Source: Leucobacter sp. Psy1
Lineage (GTDB): Bacteria; Actinomycetota; Actinomycetes; Actinomycetales; Microbacteriaceae
Direction: 5' to 3'
NCBI RefSeq assembly: GCF_020096995.1
Contig: NZ_CP083692.1
Span: 1,488,001-1,552,000 of the forward strand
DNA length: 64,000 nt
A program made the position numbers and the translations under genes. Of this stretch, positions 32,552-41,623 are shown piece by piece (the first letter of the stretch is position 1; the number at the start of each line of letters is the position of its first letter). A model generated the notes under the pieces. The model was not told the DNA's origin and did not search any database. It saw nothing but the letters and a program-made list of their open reading frames with translations.

Positions 32552-32779
32552 ATGACCAAACACATCCTCGAAACCGTCGGCCAGGTCTGCCCCTTCCCGC
32601 TCGTGGAAGCCAAGCGAGCGATTGCGGAGATCCCGGTCGGCGACGAGCTCGTCATCGACTTCGACTGCACCCAGGCGACCGACTCGCTGCCCCAGTGGGC
32701 CGCGGAGAACGGGTACCCCGTCACCGAGTTCGTGAAGCGCGGCCCGGCCGAGTGGTCGATCACCGTGCAGAGGGTCTAG
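32552..32779 (+). CDS. TusA-like sulfur carrier protein
   Basis: A 75-residue protein of the SirA/TusA fold. The active cysteine C13 is in the motif VCPFPLVEAKRAI (CPxP), followed by DELVIDFDCTQATDSLPQWAAENGY. TusA proteins receive persulfide sulfur and pass it on for thiouridine, molybdopterin or other syntheses. A GAAAGGA site precedes the start. The YeeE neighbour points to a transport-coupled sulfur relay. Confidence 0.92.
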   Translation: MTKHILETVGQVCPFPLVEAKRAIAEIPVGDELVIDFDCTQATDSLPQWAAENGYPVTEFVKRGPAEWSITVQRV

Positions 32780-32900
32780 AGGCTGGCCCCTCGTCGCCAC
32801 TGATCGCAGGTCGATGTCTACAGACGATCTTGACCTCCGATGCGGTCGTGGCAGACTGATCCCCTCGCGACGCGCGGGACAGCGGATCAAAGGAGACCCA

Positions 32901-34493
32901 GTGTTCAGAAGCCCCTATCCGGACGTGCACATTCCCCACGAGAGCGTCTACGAGTATCTGTTCGGATCGCTCGAACCGGAGGATGCCGGTCGGGTCGCGT
33001 TGATCGACCCGGCTACCGGGAACGAGACGACCTTCGGCGAACTGCGCGGACAGGTCGACGGGTTCGCGGGAGCTCTGGCGGCCCGGGATGTCGGCGTGGG
33101 GTCGGTGGTCGCCGTGCTCTGCCCGAACGTGCCGGCGTTCGCGACGGTGTTCCACGGGGTGCTTCGGGCCGGTGCGACCATCACAACCATCAACTCGCTC
33201 TACACCGCCCATGAAATCGGCGAGCAGATCACCAGCGCCTCGGCGAGCTGGTTGGTGACGGTGGGGCCGCTGCTGCCGCAGGCGGCCGAAGCTGCAGCGG
33301 CGGTCGGGCTGCCCGCTGAGCGCATCATCGTGCTCGACGGGGTCGACGGGTACCCGAGCCTGCGAGAACTGCTCGCCGAACGGTACCCGGCACCCGAGGT
33401 CGAGTTCGATCCGGCTGAGCACCTCGCAGTACTGCCGTACTCGTCGGGAACCACCGGTGTTCCGAAGGGCGTCATGCTCACGCACCGCAACCTGGTCGCG
33501 AACGTGGCGCAGTGCCGTGAACTCATCGTGCTGTCGCCAGAGGACCGGGTGCTCGCGGTGCTGCCGTTCTTCCACATCTACGGCATGACCGTGCTCTTGA
33601 ATCTCGCGCTCCGCCAGCGCGCGAGTCTGGTGACGATGCCGAAATTCGACCTGCAAGCGTACCTGTCGCACATTCAGACCTACGGCTGCACGTTCCTGTT
33701 CGTCGCCCCGCCGATCGCGGTGGCGTTGGCGAAGCACCCGCTCGTCGACGAGTTCGACATCTCGTCGGTGCACACCGTCCTGTCGGGGGCGGCCCCGCTC
33801 GACGGTGCGACCGCCGAAGCCGCGGCGAAACGACTGCACACCCGGGTGATTCAGGGATACGGCATGAGCGAACTCAGCCCGGTGTCGCACGCCACTCCGG
33901 CCGATCGCGCGGACATCCCGGCCAGCTCGATCGGTGTGATCGTTCCGAACATCACCTGCAAGCTCATCGACATCGACTCCGGGGAGGAGATTCTCGGCGT
34001 CGAAGAGGGCGAGGATCAATCGCGTCCTGGCGAGCTCTGGGTGGCAGGACCCAACGTGATGACCGGCTACCTCAACAACGCCGAGGCCACCACTGAGACA
34101 CTCGATGCGGAGGGATACCTCCACACCGGCGACATCGCGATCGTGCACAGCGGAGGGTACTTCTCGATCGTCGACCGGATGAAGGAGCTTATCAAGTACA
34201 AGGGCTACCAGATCGCGCCAGCGGAACTGGAAGCGCTGCTCCTCAGCCACCCGGGGATCCGCGACGCCGCGGTGATCGGCGTGCTGGACGACGACCAGCA
34301 GGAGATCCCTAAAGCCTTCATCGTTGCAGCGGAGGGCGCGGAGCTCAGTGCAGACGATGTGATGTCGTACGTCGCGGAGCACGTGGCGCCGCACAAGAAG
34401 GTCAGGCGCGTCGAGTTCATCGACGAGATTCCGAAGTCGGCCGCCGGGAAGATCCTGCGGAAGGACCTCCGGTCGCGGGACGCCGCTCGCTGA
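32901..34493 (+). CDS. AMP-forming acyl-/4-coumarate-CoA ligase family enzyme
   Basis: A 530-residue ANL-superfamily ligase. The phosphate-binding loop is YSSGTTGVPKGV, A5 region QGYGMSELSPV, the hinge TGDIAI...GYFSIVDRMKELIKYKGYQIAPAE and the catalytic C-terminal lysine SAAGKILRKDL. The pattern of 4-coumarate:CoA ligases and related aryl or fatty acyl ligases is clear; substrate is not. GTG 32901 has an AAAGGAG site 6 nt before it. An in-frame upstream ATG at 32814 would overlap no real domain. It stands alone between the tusA and ArsR genes. Confidence 0.9.
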   Translation: MFRSPYPDVHIPHESVYEYLFGSLEPEDAGRVALIDPATGNETTFGELRGQVDGFAGALAARDVGVGSVVAVLCPNVPAFATVFHGVLRAGATITTINSLYTAHEIGEQITSASASWLVTVGPLLPQAAEAAAAVGLPAERIIVLDGVDGYPSLRELLAERYPAPEVEFDPAEHLAVLPYSSGTTGVPKGVMLTHRNLVANVAQCRELIVLSPEDRVLAVLPFFHIYGMTVLLNLALRQRASLVTMPKFDLQAYLSHIQTYGCTFLFVAPPIAVALAKHPLVDEFDISSVHTVLSGAAPLDGATAEAAAKRLHTRVIQGYGMSELSPVSHATPADRADIPASSIGVIVPNITCKLIDIDSGEEILGVEEGEDQSRPGELWVAGPNVMTGYLNNAEATTETLDAEGYLHTGDIAIVHSGGYFSIVDRMKELIKYKGYQIAPAELEALLLSHPGIRDAAVIGVLDDDQQEIPKAFIVAAEGAELSADDVMSYVAEHVAPHKKVRRVEFIDEIPKSAAGKILRKDLRSRDAAR

Positions 34494-34537
34494 CGTCGAC
34501 GCCAGCGGGGCCGAGAATGTCGACGTGCCGTCCGATA

Positions 34538-34551
34538 TGATGACTTCATCA
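34538..34551. promoter_or_regulatory. Candidate ArsR operator
   Basis: TGATGACTTCATCA has 6-nt inverted arms around CT; an overlapping pair GACTT/AAGTC (34542-34555) gives a second, shifted dyad. It lies 58 nt upstream of the ArsR GTG, in the only AT-richer stretch of that gap. Autoregulation is inferred from position. Confidence 0.45.
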
Positions 34552-34608
34552 AGTCGTTGAATCGCACGGGTGCGCCGTGGCGACCACGGCCGGCGGGAGG
34601 AGTGGACG

Positions 34609-34980
34609 GTGCTCGGTTTGACAGAGCGGCCCCTGTACGAGATCAAGGCGAACCTTTTCAAGGGGCTCGCGCATCCGTATCGCATCCGTGTGCTGGAGAT
34701 CCTCGCGGGCGGCGAGGAAGTGCCGGTGGCGACGCTGCTGGCGGAAACGGGACTCGAGGCATCCCACCTCTCGCAACACCTCTCGGTACTGCGACGTCAC
34801 CGCCTGGTCGCATCGGAGCGACGAGCGAGCACCGTTTACTACCGGCTGGCGTTCCCCGAGGTCGCCGATCTCCTGCGTGTGGCGCGGGCCCTACTGACCG
34901 ACATCCTCGAGTCGTCTCGCGGGCAGCTCGCCACCGTCGACGAGCTGCCCGCGATCGCGGTCGGGCCGGAGCACCGGTGA
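34609..34980 (+). CDS. ArsR-family transcriptional regulator
   Basis: A 123-residue winged-helix repressor. The recognition part is LLAETGLEASHLSQHLSVLRRHRLVASERRASTVYYRL. The typical ArsR metal ligands ELCVCDL are absent; the region reads GGEEVPVATLLAETGL, so metal sensing by the alpha-3 site is unlikely. GTG 34609 has a GGAGG site 8 nt upstream. Its stop overlaps the SulP start (GTGA), so regulator and transporter form one operon. Confidence 0.88.
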   Translation: MLGLTERPLYEIKANLFKGLAHPYRIRVLEILAGGEEVPVATLLAETGLEASHLSQHLSVLRRHRLVASERRASTVYYRLAFPEVADLLRVARALLTDILESSRGQLATVDELPAIAVGPEHR

Positions 34981-36641
34981 GGCGGCTCGCCGCCGCCACC
35001 GCGACGCTGCTGCCGAGCCGCGCCGACTATGCGGGGCTGCGGCGGACGTGGCGCGGTGACGTCGCAGCGGGTGTCACGGTCGGGATCGTCGCCCTGCCTC
35101 TGGCGCTCGCGTTCGGCGTCAGCTCGGGAGTGGGAGCGGAGGCGGGTCTCATCACCGCGATCGTCGCGGGGCTCGTCGCCGCGATCTTCGGCGGTTCGAA
35201 CGTGCAGGTCTCCGGACCGACCGGCGCGATGGTGGTGGTGCTCGCCCCGATCGTGGCGCAGCACGGCGCGGGTGCGGTCGCGATCGTCAGCGTCATGGCG
35301 GGGATCATCGTGCTGATCGGCGGTGTCCTCAGGCTCGGGCGCACCGTGAGCGTGATCCCGTGGCCCGTGATCGAGGGGTTCACGGTCGGCATCGGCATCA
35401 TCATCTTCCTGCAGCAGGTGCCCGCTGCGGTCGGGGTCACCGGGTCCGGATCCGGGCACAGCACCAACGCACTCGTCGCCGCCCTGCAGGCCGTCTCGGA
35501 AGCTTCCTGGCCCGCAGCGCTCCTCCCGATCGCCGCGGTGCTCGTCGTCGCCGCGACCATGCTGGTGCTGGCACGGGTCGACGGGCGAATTCCGGGGTCG
35601 TTCATCGCGATCGTCGTGGTGACCCTCGCGGTCGTGGTCTCCGGCGCGCCGCTCGCACTGATCGGTACGCTGCCGAGCGAGCTGCCTCCGCCCAGCGTTC
35701 CGGCATTGGACCCCGGCACTGTGACGCAGTTGATCGGGCCGGCGTTCGCGGTGGCGGCCCTGGCGGCGATCGAGTCGCTGCTCTCCGCCCGCGTCGCCGG
35801 TTCACTGGCGAACACCGGTCCCGTGAACGGTGACCGCGAACTCGTCGGGCAGGGACTCGCCTCGATCGCCTCCGGATTCTTCGGCGGCATGCCGGCGACC
35901 GGCGCCATCGCCCGCACGGCAGTGAACGTGCGATCCGGGGGTCGGACGCGGGTCGCCGCGATCGTGCACGCCCTCGCTCTGCTGGGCGTGGTCGCGATCG
36001 CCGCCGATGTCGTGTCGCTGATCCCGCTCGCCGCGCTGTCAGGCGTGCTCATGGTGACTGCGGCGCGCATGGTCTCGCTGTCGGTCGTGCGCCGGATCCT
36101 GCGCTCCACTTGGGCGGACGCGGGCGTGTTCATCATCACGGCGGTCATCACCGTGAGCTTCGACCTGATCCTCGCGGTCGGCATCGGCATCGCCGTCGCC
36201 GCCTTCTTCGCGTTGCGGGCGCTCAGCCGGACGAGCGGGGTGCTGCGCGAACGGCTGCCAGGCGCGCCGGTGCCCGGTGACGAGCGGATCGCCCTGTTCA
36301 AGATCGTGGGCGCCCTCTTCTTCGGAGCGGCTGACCGGATCGTCGAACAGATCGAGGCGCACCGCGGCGTCGACGTCGTGATCCTCCGCCTCTCGCAGCT
36401 CCAGGTGATCGACGCCACGGGTGGTCACACCCTCGGCGAGGTGGTCGCAGCGCTCGAGCGGCGAGGCGTGACGGTGATCATCAAGGGGGTGCAGGATCAG
36501 CACCTGCCGATCCTCGAACGCATGGGCGTGATCGATGCGCTCAGACACCCGCAGCATCTCTTCGCCGAACTCACTCCCGCGGTCGCTCATGCCCGCTCGC
36601 ATATCGCGCGTGCGGCGGCGGCAGAGCGCGTCGTATCCTGA
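34977..36641 (+). CDS. SulP-family anion transporter with STAS domain
   Basis: A 554-residue transporter. Residues 1-430 contain 11-14 helices with family marks GIVALPLALAFGVSSGVG, SGPTGAMVVVLAPIV and GGMPATGAIARTAVNVRSGGRTR. Residues about 435-530 are a cytoplasmic STAS domain (VVILRLSQLQVIDATGGHTLGEVV). SulP members move sulfate, bicarbonate or carboxylates; ArsR-linked ones include putative bicarbonate carriers. It starts within the stop of the ArsR gene. Confidence 0.92.
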   Translation: MRRLAAATATLLPSRADYAGLRRTWRGDVAAGVTVGIVALPLALAFGVSSGVGAEAGLITAIVAGLVAAIFGGSNVQVSGPTGAMVVVLAPIVAQHGAGAVAIVSVMAGIIVLIGGVLRLGRTVSVIPWPVIEGFTVGIGIIIFLQQVPAAVGVTGSGSGHSTNALVAALQAVSEASWPAALLPIAAVLVVAATMLVLARVDGRIPGSFIAIVVVTLAVVVSGAPLALIGTLPSELPPPSVPALDPGTVTQLIGPAFAVAALAAIESLLSARVAGSLANTGPVNGDRELVGQGLASIASGFFGGMPATGAIARTAVNVRSGGRTRVAAIVHALALLGVVAIAADVVSLIPLAALSGVLMVTAARMVSLSVVRRILRSTWADAGVFIITAVITVSFDLILAVGIGIAVAAFFALRALSRTSGVLRERLPGAPVPGDERIALFKIVGALFFGAADRIVEQIEAHRGVDVVILRLSQLQVIDATGGHTLGEVVAALERRGVTVIIKGVQDQHLPILERMGVIDALRHPQHLFAELTPAVAHARSHIARAAAAERVVS

Positions 36642-36645
36642 GCGC

Positions 36646-37587
36646 ATGAGAGTGGGAGCCGTGCCGAGACACCTCCGCATCGCACTGGCGTGGACGGCGG
36701 GGTTCAACCTCGCGTCAGCGCTGGTCGGAATGGCGGGGCTCACGTTCGGCGGCGGGATGGGGATTCCGCTGGAGTGGATCGCCGGTACGGTCTTCACCTC
36801 CTACGTCTGGCCGGGCATCATTCTCGGATGCTTCGTCGGCGGCACCCAGGCACTCGCGTGCGTGGGGCAGTGGCGCCGATTCCATCTCGCTTGGGGACTG
36901 CACGCCACAGCGGGTCTGACGATGATGATCTGGATCTTCATCGAGATCGCGATCATGCTCGTCTGGTCTCCGCTGCACGGCATCTACTTCGCGACGGGTC
37001 TCGTGCAGACCGTGCTCGCGATCCTCGCGCTCGGCGCCTGGCCGCGCCCGTTCTTCGCGCGCGAGCCGGGACGCAGTACGTGCACGCAAGCGCGGCCGTC
37101 GCAGGATTCTCGGGGCGAGATTGCGGTGCGGGAGGCGGCCGCGGACGACGCCGCGCGGCTCGGCGGCCTGCTCGCCGACTTCAATGCGGAGTTTGAGACG
37201 CCCACGCCGTCAGCTGCCGAGCTCGCGTCGCAATTCCGTTCGATTCTGGCTGAGCGCTCCGTGATCGCGCTGCTCGCCGAGGGGCGGGACGGCGGGCGGC
37301 CCGTCGGATTCGCGCTGCTCACGCTCCGACCGACCCCGTACTTCGACGGACCGCTCGCGCAACTCGAGGAACTGTATGTGGTCCCGGCGCTCCGCGACCG
37401 AGGCATCGGCACGGCGCTGCTCGTCGCCGCGGTCGAGGGAGTGCGCGCTCGCGGGTCTCGCGAAATGCACATCGGGGTGGACGAGATTGACACCGACACC
37501 CGTCGCTTCTACGAGCGGCACGGTTTCGTGGACCGGGATCCGGGGCAGGATTCCCGGATGCTGCTGTATCTGCGTGAGCTGGACTGA
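36646..37587 (+). CDS. Integral membrane domain fused to a GNAT acetyltransferase
   Basis: A 313-residue fusion. Residues 1-140 hold four helices (about 10-32, 45-65, 83-103, 110-130). After a Pro/Arg linker, residues 160-313 form a GNAT domain with the acetyl-CoA motif LYVVPALRDRGIGTALL and the C-terminal TRRFYERHGFVDR. GNAT proteins usually are soluble; anchoring to an unknown small membrane domain is rare. Either half could be a separate gene joined by fusion, as the frame is intact throughout and no frameshift is seen. Substrate unknown. Confidence 0.8.
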   Translation: MRVGAVPRHLRIALAWTAGFNLASALVGMAGLTFGGGMGIPLEWIAGTVFTSYVWPGIILGCFVGGTQALACVGQWRRFHLAWGLHATAGLTMMIWIFIEIAIMLVWSPLHGIYFATGLVQTVLAILALGAWPRPFFAREPGRSTCTQARPSQDSRGEIAVREAAADDAARLGGLLADFNAEFETPTPSAAELASQFRSILAERSVIALLAEGRDGGRPVGFALLTLRPTPYFDGPLAQLEELYVVPALRDRGIGTALLVAAVEGVRARGSREMHIGVDEIDTDTRRFYERHGFVDRDPGQDSRMLLYLRELD

Positions 37588-37726
37588 GACGATCATCGTC
37601 TGCCAGCCCCACCCCACTCCTGGGCGTTCCGGTCTCGATGTCCGTGGGGAGGATATCGCTTTCCTCGACGTGCAGCACGGCGGCACGAGCGGCCCCGCGG
37701 TGTTCAGCTGAGCGGTACCCTGAAGC

Positions 37727-39070
37727 ATGGCTCAGACACAGGTTGACCGAGAGTTCGACACCGTCGTGATCGGCGCGGGCGTCGCCGGACTGACGGCGGC
37801 GAGACTGCTCGCTCGAGCGGGGCAGCGCGTCGTCGTCCTCGAGGCGCGCGATCGGATCGGCGGTCGACTGCACACGGAACGCGCGGGCGGCTCCGCCACC
37901 GATCTCGGGGCGTCATGGATCCACGGGGTCGACAACAACCCGCTCGCCGACGCTGTGGAGGCGTTCGGCCTCCGGACGCTCGAGTTCACGGTCGGGAGCT
38001 ATCAGCCGGACGGGCGTCCGATCGCGTACTACGGCCCCGAGGGGCAACGGCTCGACCCGTTCGAGAGCCAGGCATTCGCCGCCGACGTGCACGCTTTCGA
38101 TGAGGTGCTGGCGGGTGCGGTCGCGCGGGCCGAAGCCGGGAGCTCCTACAGCGACGCCCTGGAGGCGGCGCTGCGTGAACTCGCCTGGGACGCTGAGCGC
38201 GCCGAGCGCGTGCGGGAGTTCGTCCGCCACCGCTCCGAAGAGCAGTACGGGGTGAGCGCTGACCTGCTCGACGCCCACGGTCTCGACGACGACGCCATCG
38301 AGGGTGATGAAGTCGTCTTCCCCGACGGGTACGACGAGCTCGCTACCCGACTGGCTGACGGTATCGACGTCAGGCTCCTCCGCGAGGTGCGGTGCGTCGA
38401 GTGGCATGAGGGCGGTGCGACGGTCCACACGGACGGTGAGACGTTCGTCGTTGCGCGCGCGATCGTGACGGTGCCGGTCGGCGTGCTGCGATCCGGCGAC
38501 TTCGCATTCGAGCCACCGTTGCCCGAGCAGCACCGCGCCGCACTCGAGGGACTCGAGATGAACGCGTTCGAAAAGGTCTTCCTCCGGTTCCCCGAGCGGT
38601 TCTGGGATGCGAGTGTCTCCGTGATCCGGCGCCAGGGGTCCGCAGGGGAGTGGTGGCATTCCTGGTACGACCTCACCGAGGCGCACGGCGCCCCGACACT
38701 GCTGACCTTCGCCGCTGGGCCCGCGGCGATCGCGACCCGTGCCTGGAGCGACGCTCGCATCGCCGACTCCGTGCTCGCCGCGCTGCGTGAGCTGTACGGG
38801 GACGCGGTCGCGGATCCGGAATCGATCACCGTGACCCGGTGGCAGGATGACCCGTTCGCCCGCGGGGCCTATGCCTACAAGGCGGTGGGCGCGCGGACCG
38901 AGGATCGCGAGACGCTCGCGGACCCCCTGGGCTCTGGCGCCCTGCACCTCTCCGGCGAGGCGACATGGGCGGAGGATCCGGCGACGGTCACCGGCGCGCT
39001 CTGCTCAGGGCATCGAGTCGCCGAGCGCGTGCTCGGGCGCGAGGTGCGCTTCGCCGAGCTCTGGGAGTGA
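37727..39070 (+). CDS. Flavin monoamine oxidase-family protein
   Basis: A 447-residue FAD-dependent amine oxidase. The N-terminal dinucleotide motif is VIGAGVAGLTAARLLARAG with VLEARDRIGGR; the substrate region DLGASWIHG and the C-terminal LSGEATWAEDPATVTGAL (FAD contact) are typical of polyamine or tryptophan-type oxidases. It lacks a signal peptide. It stands 139 nt after the GNAT fusion, apparently alone. Confidence 0.9.
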   Translation: MAQTQVDREFDTVVIGAGVAGLTAARLLARAGQRVVVLEARDRIGGRLHTERAGGSATDLGASWIHGVDNNPLADAVEAFGLRTLEFTVGSYQPDGRPIAYYGPEGQRLDPFESQAFAADVHAFDEVLAGAVARAEAGSSYSDALEAALRELAWDAERAERVREFVRHRSEEQYGVSADLLDAHGLDDDAIEGDEVVFPDGYDELATRLADGIDVRLLREVRCVEWHEGGATVHTDGETFVVARAIVTVPVGVLRSGDFAFEPPLPEQHRAALEGLEMNAFEKVFLRFPERFWDASVSVIRRQGSAGEWWHSWYDLTEAHGAPTLLTFAAGPAAIATRAWSDARIADSVLAALRELYGDAVADPESITVTRWQDDPFARGAYAYKAVGARTEDRETLADPLGSGALHLSGEATWAEDPATVTGALCSGHRVAERVLGREVRFAELWE

Positions 39071-39129
39071 GGTCGGGGCCTGTGCTGTCGCGCTGACCTG
39101 ACGGTGCCAGGGGAGCATATGCTGGGACC

Positions 39130-39516
39130 ATGATCATCGCCGGACTGGTGCTGACCGGGCTCGCCGCCCTGGTGCACGTCTACATCTTCTTCCTCGAATC
39201 GTTCGCCTGGACCTCGCCGCGCGGGCGGGCGACGTTCGGTACAACGGAGGCGGAGGCCGCGGCGACGCGCGAACTCGCCTTCAACCAGGGGTTCTACAAC
39301 CTGTTCCTCGCGATCGCGGTCTTCGCCGGGATCGTCGCGTTCATCGTCGGGAGCACCGCCGTCGGAGCAGCACTCGTGTTCGTCGGTGCGGGGTCGATGG
39401 TCGCCGCGAGCCTGGTCCTGCTGCTCTCGAGCCCCGAGAAGCGCGGGGCGGCCCTCAAGCAGGGCGTGATCCCTGCCCTCGGCGTCATCGCGCTCGCGGT
39501 CGGTCTCGCGGTGTGA
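39130..39516 (+). CDS. DUF1304 membrane protein
   Basis: A 128-residue integral membrane protein with four helices. Marks of DUF1304 are ALVHVYIFFLESFAWTSPRGRATFG and AFNQGFYNLFLAIAVFAG. The family is widespread and its function unknown. A strong symmetrical terminator lies 7 nt after the stop. Confidence 0.92.
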   Translation: MIIAGLVLTGLAALVHVYIFFLESFAWTSPRGRATFGTTEAEAAATRELAFNQGFYNLFLAIAVFAGIVAFIVGSTAVGAALVFVGAGSMVAASLVLLLSSPEKRGAALKQGVIPALGVIALAVGLAV

Positions 39517-39523
39517 GGTGACG

Positions 39524-39570
39524 CACGAACGCCCGGGTCGCCCGCGCTCAGCGGGGCCCGGGCGTTCGTG
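39524..39570. terminator. Bidirectional intrinsic-type terminator
   Basis: A perfect 14-bp stem, CACGAACGCCCGGG (39524-39537) with CCCGGGCGTTCGTG (39557-39570), and a 19-nt loop lies between convergent genes DUF1304 and ridA. Only short T runs flank it, as is common in high-GC actinobacteria. Confidence 0.8.
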
Positions 39571-39575
39571 TGTGG

Positions 39576-39962
39576 TTATGCGCTGACGCGCGCGACGAGG
39601 TCGATCTCGACGAGGATGTTCGCGAGCTGCGACCCCACCGTCGTGCGGACCGGGTACGGCTCCGAGAAGAACTCGCGGTACGCCGTGTTGAACTCGTCGA
39701 AGTTCGCGAGGTCGGAGAGGTGTACCGTCACCTTCAGTGCGTCGTCGAGGGTGGCGCCGTGCTGGGAGAGCACTGCCTGCACGTTGCGGAGGGTCTGACG
39801 GGTCTGATCCGCCACGTTGTCCGCCTTCTCACCGGTCTGTGGATCCTGGGGGCCGAAGCCCGCAGTGAAGAGCAGGTCGCCGCTCAGGATCCCCTGGCTG
39901 TAGGGGCCCGCCGGCTGGGGGGCGTCGCTCGTGTGGATCGCCTGCTTGGTCACGTTGGTCAT
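39576..39962 (-). CDS. ridA: RidA-family enamine/imine deaminase
   Basis: A 128-residue YjgF/RidA protein. It has the family marks GPYSQGILSGDLLFTAGFGPQDPQTGE and the ending RTTVGSQLANILVEIDLVARV; the conserved arginine (in YPVRT) that defines deaminase activity is present. RidA hydrolyses the 2-aminoacrylate-like imines released by PLP dehydratases. Placement next to the D-amino acid genes downstream suits that role. Confidence 0.9.
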   Translation of the reverse strand: MTNVTKQAIHTSDAPQPAGPYSQGILSGDLLFTAGFGPQDPQTGEKADNVADQTRQTLRNVQAVLSQHGATLDDALKVTVHLSDLANFDEFNTAYREFFSEPYPVRTTVGSQLANILVEIDLVARVSA

Positions 39963-40027
39963 GTGTTCTCCCTCTCGTGGTGACTGGATGGTGGATGGTC
40001 AGGTCGGGTCTGTGTGGTCGGGTCTGA

Positions 40028-41623
40028 TCAGCTCAGCGGTGGCAGGTGGCGCGCGTCAGCGCGGATCCCGCCTCCCGGGCGGGCACCCGTGAGCTGTCCG
40101 TTCGCGAGCACGGGCCGGCCGGCGACGAGCACGTCGTCGATGCCCACGGCGAGCCCCCTCGGCTCCGCGTAGGTCGCCGTGTCGCGCACGTGTTCGGGGT
40201 CGATGATCGCGATGTCGGCGATGCTGCCGGGTCGGAGTCTACCGCGGTCGCCGAGGTGGAACCGATCCGCCGGCCCCGTGGACAGGTGATGCGCGGCCTC
40301 GGCCCAGGTCAGGAACTCGCGTTCCCTGACGTAGGTCGCGAGGTACGTCGCGAAGGTGCCGCGAGCCCGCGGGTGCGGGTGGGAGCCGATGAAGATCCCG
40401 TCGGATCCGCCGAGGTGCGCGGGGTGGGCGATGAGGCGCCCGAGATCCTCGACGGGCCGCTGATCCCGCACCGCCATGATGGCGTTCGCGTTCAGACGCG
40501 AAGCGGCGAGCACGTCGAGAGCCGCATCGATGGCGTCGGTGGCGCGCGCCTCTGCGATCTCTGCGAGGGTCTTTCCGTGCGCCCAGGCCCACTCCGCGGC
40601 GACGGTGTGCGCGACCGTGATGAGTTCTGGCCACTCGGGCCCCAGGCTCGGATTCAGTGCCACGCGGGGGAACCACTCGCGTCGCAGGCGTTCACGCTCG
40701 GCGGGATCCTGCAGGGCCGCGACGGTGTCGTCGACCGGCGCGACGTTCCACTCGGGAGGGAGCATCGTCATGCCGAGGATCGAGCAGCCGCGCGTGTAGG
40801 GGTAGGCGTCGAAGGTGGCGCTCACCCCGCGCTCGGCGAGCCAGGACATGAGGCGCCAGGCCTCATCCGCTGAGGTGTGGAAGTGCGAGATGTGCACGGG
40901 CACGCCGGCGGTGAGGCCGATGCGGGCCACCTCGTCGACGCCGAACTCCGCGTTGTCCTCGTAGCCGCCCCGCATGTGCGTGACGTAGGGGAGTTGCGCA
41001 TCCGACAGCGGCGCGCAGAGCGCTGCGATCTCCTCGGCATCGGCGAACAGGCCGGGAACGTAGTCCAGGCCCGTCGACAAACCGACGGCGCCATCGGCGA
41101 TGCCCGCGCGCACGAGTTCCGCCATGCGTGCGCGTTCGTCGGCGGTGGCGGGGCGCTGGGCGGAGCCCATGACCTCGTGGCGCACGGTGCCCGCCGGGAT
41201 CACGTAGGCGACGCCCAACGGGATCTCGCCGTCGTAGGTGCGGAGCAGGTCTGCGACGCTGGACCCCCGATACGTCGGGTGCGGCCCGTTGATGGCGGCG
41301 AAGTACTCGGTCGCGTACCGGCCATCGCCAGGCGCGTACGAGACGCCGTCCTGCCCGCCGATGACCGTCGTGATTCCCTGGCGGAGGAGCGCGAGTTGCA
41401 CTTCGGGGTCGAAGACCGCGCCCTCGGCGTGCGCGTGCGCGTCGATGAATCCCGGCATCACGAGCCGCCCGGACGCGTCGATCACGGTGAGGTCGTCGCC
41501 CGTGGCCGAGAGGTCTGCGGAGATCGCCGCGATCCGCTCGCCCTCGACGAGCACGTCCGCCCGCACGGGAGCGGTGGACTCGCCGTCGACGACGAGTCCA
41601 CCGCTGATGAGTACCCGAGTCAC
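40028..41623 (-). CDS. N-acyl-D-amino-acid deacylase family amidohydrolase
   Basis: A 531-residue metallo-amidohydrolase. The metal motif is HAHAEG (HxH) in PGFIDAHAHAEG, with GVSYAPG, GLSTGLDYVPG, HISHFHTSADEA and late GSDGIFIGSHPHPRARGTF. These are hallmarks of D-aminoacylases, which remove acyl groups from N-acyl-D-amino acids; D-glutamate and D-glucosaminate versions are known or suspected. GTG 41623 overlaps the transporter stop (GTGA). It forms a transport-plus-deacylation pair with the MFS gene. Confidence 0.88.
   Translation of the reverse strand: MTRVLISGGLVVDGESTAPVRADVLVEGERIAAISADLSATGDDLTVIDASGRLVMPGFIDAHAHAEGAVFDPEVQLALLRQGITTVIGGQDGVSYAPGDGRYATEYFAAINGPHPTYRGSSVADLLRTYDGEIPLGVAYVIPAGTVRHEVMGSAQRPATADERARMAELVRAGIADGAVGLSTGLDYVPGLFADAEEIAALCAPLSDAQLPYVTHMRGGYEDNAEFGVDEVARIGLTAGVPVHISHFHTSADEAWRLMSWLAERGVSATFDAYPYTRGCSILGMTMLPPEWNVAPVDDTVAALQDPAERERLRREWFPRVALNPSLGPEWPELITVAHTVAAEWAWAHGKTLAEIAEARATDAIDAALDVLAASRLNANAIMAVRDQRPVEDLGRLIAHPAHLGGSDGIFIGSHPHPRARGTFATYLATYVREREFLTWAEAAHHLSTGPADRFHLGDRGRLRPGSIADIAIIDPEHVRDTATYAEPRGLAVGIDDVLVAGRPVLANGQLTGARPGGGIRADARHLPPLS

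Noticed and set aside
32760-34685. 641-codon open frame opposite the acyl-CoA ligase
   Set aside because: No recognisable domain; the plus strand has all ANL motifs.
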